Shown here in pieces: positions 11,689 through 22,014 of a stretch of 64,000 nucleotides of DNA. A program made the translations under genes and the position numbers. The DNA is from Phycomyces blakesleeanus NRRL 1555(-). Lineage: Eukaryota; Mucoromycota; Mucoromycetes; Mucorales; Phycomycetaceae. The notes under the pieces were generated by a model. It did not search any database and was not told the origin of the DNA. It saw nothing but the letters and a program-made list of their open reading frames with translations. Each line of letters begins with the position of its first letter. Positions within the stretch are counted from its first letter, which is position 1. Location: assembly GCF_001638985.1 (NCBI RefSeq), contig NW_017265136.1, positions 1-64,000 on the forward strand. Direction: 5' to 3'.

Positions 11689-13247
11689 CTAGAACCAAAA
11701 GGTTACCGCAATACCCATGGCAAAGGCGAGCCAGGATCCCTGGAGTTGAGTGGCAACAGATGTGGTTTGATCAAGATCTGAACCAGCGATATTGGCACTT
11801 GAGCCATTGCTGCCGCTTCCGGATGAACTTGAGCTTGAACCAGCACTACCAGATCCCGAGGATCCCATATTTCCGGTCGAACCAGTGCCAATCTTGGCCT
11901 GGCCAGCTGAAGGCGAAGACTCTTGTCCGAGAGTTGGCGCCATCTGACTTTCCTCGAGACTAGAGGCACAATTCCATGTATTTCCCTTTACGATATTGTC
12001 TCCCTTGAGCTTCTTTTCGAGTTCTGAGCAAGGGAAAACCGAACTTGAGGTCTGGAGCCGCATTCCACCGCGGATATCTTGGATGGCTGGCATGGCGTAC
12101 AAGTCAAAGGCACCTGCGAGGTCAATTGTTCCATCTACCTCGGACAATTTAGAGAAGCCGTCGATGGCCTTGAGCTGGGTGTTGTTGCCGATCGACAGAG
12201 CACCACCGATCTTGAACAGACTCTTGAACGAGGTCTCAGTGAGCCGGTCATTGTTTGCCAGAGTCATCGTGCCACCGATCATCTCAAGGCCATCAAGAGA
12301 AAGCTTGGTGAATTCATTTTGGTGGAATGAAATATCCGCTGCCACTGTTGTGAGAACAGGCAGGTTGAGCTGAGCAAGGTTGCGGAATGTGGCACTGCGG
12401 AGAGTGGCCAGATTGGTCGCCTTTGAGAATGGAAGTCAATAAAAACATAAAATAGATAAGTATAGCAACAGATGTGTAGAACAGCTCAAACTAGTTCTCA
12501 ATGAACTGATTGACTTACCCCAAAGTCAAGACCTTGGCCATTAGAGGTGATAAAGAGTGTGCCGGTCATTTGCTTGACGGTTGAGAGATCAAACTGGCGC
12601 ATGTAATTGTTGTTTGTGAGAATAAAAGTGTCCATGGTCTCGGGACCCAGGCCAGTGACGGCTGGTGCACGGGTGTCTTCGATTCTAACAGACTCGACCT
12701 TGTTGAGACCGCTGGGGAACTGGATGATTTGAAGACCTGGCAAGATTGCCAGGGTGAGTCCCTTTGCTTCGACCAGGGCAGGTAGGTCTGCACGTTCAAG
12801 GATAGTGTGGTTCTGCAGCTTGAGCTCCCCCCGGACGACCTTTAGCTGGGGTGCACTGAATGACTTGAGGTCAACGCTTGATTGGACAATAAGATCGCCG
12901 GTTATTTCCTCGACCCCGTTAAGAGTCAGGAAGGCCTCTTGGGTGGCATCGATAAGAATTGAGCCAGTGAAGACCTTACAGTTCTTGATAGCTTCAAGGT
13001 CACCCTGACTTATGGGTTTGATGCTACCGGAACATTCGGGACCTTGTGCTACAACCCAAAATAAGAAAGTAAAAAATAAAAAATAAAAAAAATAAAGGAC
13101 CCACAAAAGACAAACCGCCCAGATTAGAAAAAATCTGATTTTTTGGATCTCTTATTGGTTTGTTCTATATAGATTATTTGACTTACCCTGGGCCAGGGTC
13201 ACTGCAGAGATGGCTAGGACAATAGCAGTTAGTGAGAGTCTTGTCAT
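11689..13247 (-). CDS. Ecm33/Sps2-like GPI-anchored cell wall protein
   Basis: Surface protein of the Ecm33 family (receptor-L-like leucine-rich repeats), which in yeasts supports wall integrity and apical wall organisation. Exons: 13247-13187, 13048-12519, 12420-11689; 440 residues. Residues 1-20 are a hydrophobic signal peptide (MTRLSLTAIVLAISAVTLAQ). Repeated short beta/LRR-like modules span about 25-340, for example ITGDLIVQSSVDLKSFSAPQ and MIGGTMTLANNDRL. A Ser/Gly-rich spacer (about 365-420) follows, then a hydrophobic C-terminus ending GSWLAFAMGIAVTFWF typical of a GPI-anchor signal. Upstream is a TATATAA box. Base composition is clearly less AT-rich than the flanks. Family assignment is by overall architecture and repeat style. 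Confidence 0.85.
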
Positions 13248-13892
13248 TTTGAGTTAAAGGCAACCAAAGAGAAATAGAAGGATAGATGAGAATAGACGAT
13301 GCTGATTCTCTTTTGAACAACTTCATTTATATAGCCAATGCCATATTATTTGGCCGATCGTGTCTACTCTTTACTTTAACATCAACCAAAGGATCTGTAT
13401 AAAATATTAATAAATACACAAATACATGAATAAATAATCCGATTAGAAACAGGCCTACTAACGCAAGAATGGCATGTTGCAAAGTCAATTGCAACCAACA
13501 CGTGTCCGCAAAAATAAAATGAAGTCAAGCAATAGATTCTACTGCTTCTTCACAGAAAAGAACACAACTCAAACATTCAAAAGATCAAGAAATAAGAGGG
13601 ACTTTTTTTTTCTTTTCTTTTCTTTGTACTTCTTTAGACGGTTCGTTAGTCGGGTACTCAACCAGTTAAAAATCCAAAAAATAATAATAATATCAAAAAC
13701 CGAAAAAGGTAACAGCATAAACAGCTAATACTATTATTGCCTTGCTTTGCCTTGCTTTGCTTTAGTTGACCTTTTATATATATATATATTTTATTTATTT
13801 ATTTATTTATTTATATTTTTTTTTTCTCTCACACTTTTTTTTATTTCTTTTTTATTTTTTCTCCTTTCTCTCTTTCTCTTCTTCTTTGATAA
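13248..13892. other. Divergent promoter region
   Basis: Intergenic region between the Ecm33-like gene (minus) and the small ORF at 13893 (plus). It holds the TATA element at 13322-13336 and, next to the plus-strand ORF, an 80-nt T/C-rich tract (about 13790-13888) of the sort seen before several genes here. The tandem tgccttgctt motif at 13738-13762 is a short repeat. No gene was recognised. Confidence 0.5.
13322..13336 (-). promoter_or_regulatory. TATA box with adjacent ATTGG for the Ecm33-like gene
   Basis: On the minus strand the sequence cattggctatataaatgaag lies about 80 nt upstream of the ATG at 13247. It combines an inverted CCAAT core with a TATATAA element. The position fits a core promoter; function is inferred. 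Confidence 0.45.
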
Positions 13893-14144
13893 ATGTCGAC
13901 GTCAATAGAATTCCTTTCGCTCACTTGTTCTCGCCCCGTTCAGCCGGAAGCAGAGGTTGTATCTGCCTGGTTCAACAGAGAGTCAACACACGACTCGGTT
14001 GAGTTCTTTCTCTATGCCACAGATGACTCGGTCTACCCATTACAAGAACCCGATCTCCATGGTTTCCTCACCCTCACCCCTGAAATCGATTATGACGACC
14101 CACCCGTAGATACCTCATCCACCCATGAGCCCCAGGCAATCTAA
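13893..14144 (+). CDS. Small hypothetical protein (83 aa), acidic C-terminus
   Basis: Unrecognised. An uninterrupted 83-codon frame opens right after a long pyrimidine tract (ttcttctttgataa-ATG), the same start context seen for the Rab gene and the surface-sensor gene. Codon and base composition are more balanced than the flanks. The product is hydrophilic with an acidic C-terminal half (EPDLHG, PEIDYDDPP); no signal peptide or membrane segment is visible. It could be a stand-alone small gene or a non-coding 5' exon upstream of DDB1, whose start codon lies 660 bp downstream. Protein-coding status is plausible but unproven. Confidence 0.45.
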   Translation: MSTSIEFLSLTCSRPVQPEAEVVSAWFNRESTHDSVEFFLYATDDSVYPLQEPDLHGFLTLTPEIDYDDPPVDTSSTHEPQAI

Positions 14145-14803
14145 GAAAAAAAACCCCCCCTCTCAACCGAGTTGTCAATCTTCCAACTCCCTCTCTTTAT
14201 TAAGATGCCATGTTTTGTTTTGTCTTTCTTTTCTTCTTCTTTTTCTTTGTTTCATTCAAAGCACACAAAGCACATACACCCATTTGTATATATATATATG
14301 GGTGTATAAGTGTGTTTATGGCTGCTTGCGTGTATACGTGTACTTGAGTATATTTTGATTTCTTTTCCTTTTGAAACATCACATCATAAAATAAATATAT
14401 CTCGTGTGAAAACAAATAAACAATATATATTTATATTTATATTTATATGAAGCATGTGCATGTGGGCGTGTGTGTGTGCTGTTTACGTGGCTTGTGTGTA
14501 ATACGCTTATAAGGAGAGGACGTAAAAAGTGGGTTTATTCGTGTTTTAAAAGTATTTAGAGTGTGGAGTAAATTGTGTGGAGTTTATGGAGTGTGGAGTG
14601 TGGAGTGTGGAGTGTGAAGTATGAAGTGCGTATAAGTGGTGGTGAGTTAATTAGTGAGTGTGACGGTGATCGCTAATATCCTATTCTCAGACCAATTCAT
14701 AGTTTTTTTTTGTCTGCCTGCCTGCCTGCCTGCCTGCCTGCCTACTTGTCTCTCTTTCTCTCTTTTCTTTTTTCTTCTTATTCTTATTGTTCTTTGACTC
14801 GTC
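14145..14803. other. DDB1 upstream region with short tandem repeats
   Basis: No gene. It contains a 7-8 bp gtgtggagt tandem run (about 14563-14625), a (GCCT)n tract (about 14714-14743) and a pyrimidine-rich stretch (about 14744-14800) ending just before the DDB1 ATG at 14804. These probably form promoter and 5' UTR. Confidence 0.5.
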
Positions 14804-15735
14804 ATGACTTACCATAAATATGTCGTAACGGCTCAGAAACCAACTGCCACACAATTTGCAGTCAAAGGATCCTTTACAGCACCAAACGACACCAACTTGG
14901 TGCTTGGGTAAGCCAAAGTTCCCCTGCATTTATAATTCACCACCACAGACTGTGCTGATAGGGGTCGGGTAGCAAAGGAACACGTATCGAGATCTATACC
15001 TTGACTCCAGATGGACTCAAGCCTACGCTGGAATTCAGTATCTATGGTACAATTACTGCAATGACCCTTCATGTCCCACCCGTGAGTCTTTCTATTCGTC
15101 TTCTTCTTTGCACGTTTTTTTAAAAGAACAAATAAATATATTACTACTACTACTGTTACTGCTACTGTTATAGTTGTATAATTGAATGCACAAGCATGTA
15201 TACAAACATTATCTCTAACCAAAAAGTTAATGATAATCAATCAATCGATCGATCGATGATAATAAGGGTCGAGACAAAGCTTCCCTTTTCTTATTGACCG
15301 CACGTCACAAGTACTGTGTTCTGAACTACTCAGAGTCATCGCAACAAGTTCTGACCGAGGCAAGCGGCGAAGTACTGATGCCAGGTGAAATGAGAATGGA
15401 GACTGGCAATATTCGTACAGCTATGGATCCGTCTGGTATCTACTTTGCAGCAACTCTTTATCAGAACATTCTCACCGTAATCATCCCAAGTGAATGCGCT
15501 CGTAATCGCGAAGGAACTAATCATCGTCGACGATCATCTCTTAAAACACGTGAATCTCGGCGAAGACACAGCCAAACTAAATCTTCAACACCTCAAGACT
15601 TTGTCCACATCAAGTATGCTTTTCTCTTTATTTAATTGCTTATTTATTTATAGTTATGATGGACAGCTGATTTTATCAGTGGATTAAGGAGTGCACACGA
15701 CAAGAAGAAAAAGAAACTCATATAACTATTATCAT

Positions 15736-15780
<45 letters not shown>

Positions 15781-18700
15781 AACAACAATAACAATAACAA
15801 CAACAATATTATATATACATATAAAGTCTTGCAGATATGTTTGTGGTATCGATTGCATTCTTGCAAAACTCAGATGAACCTACACTTATGGTATTGTATG
15901 ATACACCTGTGGGCCACCGTTTTCTCGAGCTATTCACCTTAGACCTTCGGAACCGAGAACTTGTGCCTTACAAAATGAAGCCAGAGCGATTTGGCAGAGA
16001 TGCGAATCTTTTGATTCCAATGCCCGCGCCTGTGGGTGGAGTGGTGGTCATTTCGGGTCAATACATACGCTTTATTCACCCAGACAAAAACCCAAGAGCA
16101 ATTGGCATCCGACCTTGCACGATCAACAGTTATTCGATCATGGATCAAAGTGGATCTCGCATAATGCTAGCAGACACCGATGGAACACTCTATCTTTTGG
16201 CAGTAACTTTGGATAACAAGACTGTAGATCGACTTTCTTTAATTAGTCTTGGTCAGGTAATATATATATATTACATGTGGAGAAATATTAAAGCCTTTAT
16301 TTTAATTTAATTTAATTTATATAGATTCCTTTGCCTTCATGTTTGGTATACTTGGATAACGATGTCGTATTCGTAGGATCCACATTAGGAGACTCCCAGT
16401 TGGTTCATATTATGGAATGTGATGACACCACATCAGGCGACGTTCAACTAGAAGTTCTCGAAGAGTTTCCAAACCTCGGCCCCATCTCTGACTTTTGTGT
16501 CGCTGACTTGGATAAGCAGGTAAAATAAGAATAAACATATATATATATATATATTTATATATTTATATATAAATGTGTGGGTGTGTATTTGTAGGGACAT
16601 AATCAATTGATTACTTGTTCTGGTGTCGGAAAAGATAGTTCATTACGTATTATTCGCAATGGTGTTGGATTAAATGAACTTGCGGCTATTGAGATTAGTG
16701 GTGTTAAAGGAGTCTGGGCTCTACGTCCATTGTTTGAAGATGTGTAAGTTTAATATGCATATATCATACACACAAAGCTATACAAAAAAAATTTAACTAA
16801 CTTATTAAACTTTTTCAAAAAAAAAGTCATGACGATATGCTGGTAATTTCATTCTTTAATCAGACACGAATCCTTCAATTGCGAGATAGTACCATGGTGC
16901 CAGTAGAAAGTCATTCTGGTCTTGCACTCGATCAACGTACACTGGTCACAGCTGTGATGGTTGGAAATCTCATTATTCAGGTTACTGAGCACAGCGCCCG
17001 TCTTGTTGAATCTACCCCAGACGGAAATTTATTGGACGAATGGAAAGCACCCGAAGGCACCCAGATTACTGTGGCTAGTGTCAACCCAACACAGTGTGTA
17101 CTATCTACTGGGTTTGGCCAACTTATTGCTCTTCAGGTTTCCAACAACAGATTTGAAGAAATAGGGCAAGTATTACTTTGAGGGCTTTATTTTACTTTAA
17201 GATACAAAGTATATGTATTGATTTATTTGGATATATAAAATAGAAAAACAAAGTTGGAGCATGAAGTATCGTGTATTGATATCAGTCCAACCGATACTTC
17301 TCTGGCATCTTCGGTAGTGGCTGTAGGAATCTGGGGTAATGTCGGCGTCCTACTGCTGTCTCTGCCTTATTTGAATATTATTGCCGAAGAACCTTTGGCC
17401 GGTACTGTCATGCCACGTTCGATCCTTATGGCCAAATTCGAGGAGATTTGTTATTTGCTTGTGGCTTTGGGAGATGGTCAGTTCTACAACTTCAAGCTCG
17501 ACAGTCGCCAGGGAAAACTGTGGGATAAGAAACGTACATTCCTTGGAAAACAGCCGATTTCTCTGGGATCTTTTACATCGAATGGTACCACTCATGTGTT
17601 TGCAGCTTCTGACAAGCCGAGTGTTATTCATAGCCGAAATCAAAAGTTACTTTATTCCAATGTCAATCTAAAGGTAAATATACACATATATAGTTATAAA
17701 TCAAAATCAAAATCAAAATCAAATAATAATAATAATATCACATTAAACCATATATAAATGTGTACATAGGAAGTAAGATGTGTCACATCTTTTAATAGTG
17801 TGTCGTTCCCAGATGCAATTGCACTGACGACCAAGGAAGGATTGTTGATCGGTCAGATGGAAGAAATCCAAAAATTACACATCACCAAAATTGCAACAGT
17901 CGATACTCCTCGTAGGATCACTCACCAAGAATCCACAAGGACCTTTGGACTTGTGACCGAATCTTCTCAACAACAGCTATCATCTAATGGAAAACCTTTG
18001 ATGGGTGGATTTGAATTGATCGATGACCAAACTTTTGCAGGTAAGAAAAATTTAAAATGAAATACTCTCTCTTTCTTTCTTTCTTTTGGTTTTCTGGAAA
18101 TATATTAATTTATTCTTTTCTTTAAAATAATAATAATAATAATAATCAACGACAACAAAAGTGCTGGATCGTATTTATTTTCAAGCACCAGAACGTCCAT
18201 TGGCAGTGGCCTCGGTTGTGTTTGACAATGATGCAAATACTTATTATGTTCTCGGAACTGGAAAGGAAACCGATGCCTATGATGCTGTTGGAGAAGGAAG
18301 GCTTTTAGTGTTCACTGTAAAAGACCGAAAATTAGACCTGGTATTCCAGATCAAAGCTCATGGAATAGTAGAAAATATACGACCAATGGATGGAAAGGTC
18401 TTGGTGACCTCTCGTGGTCAAGTAAGTAATTGTTTTATATATATATATATCTTATTTTGGACTTGCTTATTACAAGCCCTTTATATTTAATTAAACAAAT
18501 CATTTGTGTATGTGTTTTTTTTTTATAAAAAAAATTAGATTAATATCTATTCTTGGGAAACAGGATTATCTGGCAAGGGTTATCTGGTGTCTGAATGTTC
18601 ACACACTACACCTACTGTAACCACCTCTGTGGCCAGTTGCAACGATATGATTGTTACCGGTGACACTGTTTGCTCAATGACCGCTCTCCACTACAACCCA

Positions 18701-19537
18701 AAGACACACACGATTGAAGATCTCGGGAGTGATGAGATGCATCAGCAGGTTACTGCAGTCGAAGCTCTCAGCCAGGATCTTTACATTGGTGCCGAGAGAG
18801 AAGGACATTTATTTGTGGTTGAACGTAGTCCATCAGACTCAACAGAGTCTTTTCAAGAAGAACCGCTCTTGGATACAGTCAGTCAATGGCATCTTGGAGA
18901 GATGGTCAATCAGTTTAGATTTGGTAATTATATAGCTAGGAAAACTGTCTGGGTAACATCAACCATCTATCCATCCATCCAAACAAACAAACAAACAATC
19001 AATCAATCGAATGATATTATATAGAATAGGTCTGGCTAATTACCATCTTTTTTGTTTAATAAGGATCTTTGGGTGTGGACAATTCAGATCCGGATAGTCA
19101 GACTGTCAGCTCGTCGATTATATTTGTTGCTACAAGTGGTTCGATTGGTATGATAGTGGATCTCTCGGCCGAAAGGTTCAATTTGCTACGTCAGATGCAA
19201 AGCAATATGACCCGTATTGCAAACAGCATTGGAGAATTAAGCCATGCAGAGTAAGTTTGATGTCATGAATAGAATTATATCAAATTGTGTATCATGTTGC
19301 AACAACCAAACAAATTTAATGTTTTTTTTCTTATTCAGTTGGCGTAATTGGTCTACCGTGGATCATCAAGAATTGAGCTGTAATGTCATTGATGGTGACC
19401 TGATTGAGAGCTTTTTGGACTTGACTCCTCAACAAATGCAAGGTGTAGTAGATGGTCAGAACGGTGGTAGGAAATTAGATTTGTCTATTGAAGACTTGTG
19501 TAAAGTAGTAGAGGAACTAATGAGCATACACTCTTAA
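14804..19537 (+). CDS. DDB1: DNA damage-binding protein 1 (DDB1), CRL4 adaptor
   Basis: Large WD-like triple beta-propeller adaptor linking CUL4 to substrate receptors in CRL4 ubiquitin ligases; acts in DNA repair and chromatin in the nucleus. Exons: 14804-14907, 14973-15081, 15267-15476, 15514-15613, 15835-16256, 16325-16519, 16595-16743, 16827-17165, 17244-17673, 17770-18040, 18162-18421, 18539-18923, 19064-19250, 19339-19537, giving about 1119 residues (human 1140). Recognition blocks are collinear with animal DDB1: VVTAQKPTA at the start, TRIEIYTLTPDGLKP, GDSQLVHI, PNLGPISDFCV, LEHEVSCIDISP, PRSILM, EEIQKLHI, DGDLIESFLDL and KVVEELMSIHS at the end. The intron 17166-17243 is GC-AG. The join at 15476/15514 is uncertain: it needs a 37-nt intron or implies a frameshift. 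Orthology is very secure. Confidence 0.95.
15737..15781. repeat. (ACT)n trinucleotide microsatellite in a DDB1 intron
   Basis: About 14 perfect ACT/CTA units followed by AAC-rich units lie in the intron before exon 15835-16256. Confidence 0.9.
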
Positions 19538-20059
19538 CCAAAAAACAAATTCAAACTCTCTTTTGTTCTTTCTCTCTAATTTCTCTTGCTGTAAATACTT
19601 AAAGTCATATCTTCTTCTTCTTTATATTATATATATTATATATTATATATCAATGTTACTATTACTACTATAACTATTATTTCTTACGAAAACTTTTATT
19701 TCTTGCCTTTTCCAAGTATGCATGCATTCATTTCCCTTATATTCATGTAATAGAAAAATAAATTATTTTAAGTTGCTTATATATCCATATAAAGACATAT
19801 ATCGAATATTGGCAAAGAAATAAATACAAGGCTATTCGAATTTTTGATAGAAGAAGACTTCATGCTATTTTATTACTAGTATTATTATTATTATTATTTG
19901 GTGAAGTAGAAAGGAAAATGAAAAAAAAGGTTTAATATGGGGGGGTTTTGTTTTTGTTTGAAAAGATTTGTTTTTTTTTTGAAGAGGTTGGTTGCTGATT
20001 TTTTTTTTTTTTTTTTGGTTTTTATATATATTTATATATATATATATATTGAATGACAA
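19538..20059. other. Convergent 3' region between DDB1 and the PRRC2-like gene
   Basis: AT-rich interval downstream of two convergent genes. AATAAA-like poly(A) signals occur on the plus strand (about 19757) and G/T-rich runs near 19930-20020 face the minus-strand gene. No coding sequence. Confidence 0.5.
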
Positions 20060-21982
20060 TTATTGGAAACCTTGTCGAGGGTATGACATGACTTGTTGGG
20101 ATGGCATCAGATAAATGTTCATTGGGCTATTTGTGGTGTAACTCATGGACCGGGGTTGCATCGAAGAGCGTTGTATGTATTGTTGGTTGCGATAATGATG
20201 TCCATGTTGCTGCTCATTTACCTGCTCACGTGCTCCACCATAATGATGGAATGGGTAGACTAAAAGAGGATAATGTGGATTGTGGGGTAGCATAACTGGT
20301 GGCATCACTGCCTGATGATTCTGGTTGTGGTGCGGTTTCCTTGAATAAGGTGCCTTGTTTGGTGTGTTAATATTCGAATGTCTACCATTATCCCCACCAT
20401 TAGTAGGATGACCAACAGAATTAGCGGCAATTGCAGCTGCAATAGCAGCAGTAGGAGGAGAAGGATGTGGAGGAGGGGGAGTTACAGCAGAACCAGTAGA
20501 CTCTGTTGGCTCGTCCACAGTATGGTCTGATTCACTTGAATAGTTTGACGCAACCTCTTTCTCAGAAAGAGAGCGAGGTGTAGACGTCTGGGACTCTGTT
20601 CGGTAATTGGTTCGTCTCGAAATAAATGTATCAGCCATCTAATGTACGTATTTAAAGAAAGCAAAATATAACAAGGTTGTTTTAGTTTTACAGCCACATA
20701 ACCCATAACCAGTATTCCTTTCTTTATATAAAATAAATAAATAAAATATTGAAACAAACCGTAATATCTTTGTCGTCTTCTTCTGTATTAACCATGAATG
20801 TCAGCGACGCTGGCTTCTTTCCTGCCAACTTTCTAATCGATTCTGGAAAGATGGGTGAGCGTGATGATGTTCTCGAAAGAATCTTTTTAATCGGCAGTGA
20901 TACTGATTTGTGGCTAGAAATATGCGAGTCTGGAGTGGATCCTGCAGCAGATGCAGTGGAAACAGAAGTATGCCCAGTATTCGTCTCGGAGATAATGGTA
21001 GTATTGGTGTTAGGGGTGGTGGTAGTGGTAGCAGTTGTTGGAGTGGTTTTAGGAGTGGTTTCAGGATTGATAGTTGAAGTAGAGTTGACATGAGCATGTG
21101 GTTTTGTCATGATCGACACTGGCTCTAAAGGATCTTGATGTGCTTCTTCGTCTTTGCGCGAAGATCTTCTCCATACACCATCGCTATTCAATCTTCCGTC
21201 ATGACTATTGTAATCTTCATCACGAATTCCTCCCGGTCCAACTCGTCCTCGTCCTCTGCCTCTGCCTCGACCCCGCTCTCGTCCACGTCCACGTCCGCCC
21301 ATCAATAATCCACGTTCATCCCATTCAGATGGTTTCCATTCGGGTTTCTTTGGCCACTCTGATGTTGAGGTCTGCCATTCTAACCCAGCTCCTGCTCCTC
21401 CAGATCCAGATCCAGCTCCAGCTCCAGCTACTATTTCCCATTCTCTTCCTCCAACTCCATTTACTCCGGTTTGCCATTCTGGTTTCTTCCAGCCTTCCTT
21501 GCTAAAGTGTGGGTCGGTTGAGGCTGCTCCCCAATTGGAGCCATCGCTTTCTTTGGTCGTGCTGTAGATTGAAGGTACCTTATCAAAGGGACTTTGAGCC
21601 CATCCAGCCTGAATACGACTGTCTTGCTGATAATCATAGGTCTCTACAGCCTCAGTTGTCTGTCGGAAGGGCTTGGGTTCAATTCTACTTCTCCCATGGA
21701 TATTTTTAGGTTTGGCTGGTCTAGAAGTACCCAAAATACCAGCAGCACTAGCAACAAGAGCAGCAATAGCAGCAGGAGTAGCAACATTTGTAGCACTAAC
21801 GCTAGAAGAAGCAGGAGCAGGAACCGTTGCTGATGTTGTATGTGTTGATTGTGTTTGAGATTTTGAATCGTATGTGGTGCTTGATTTTGGTGTTGGCGCT
21901 GTTCTAGATGCAGGTATATTTGCCGTTTGTGGAGAGTCTGCAGAAGGGCGCCAATTATATGCACTGGTTATTTTTGTTGTTT

Positions 21983-22014
<32 letters not shown>

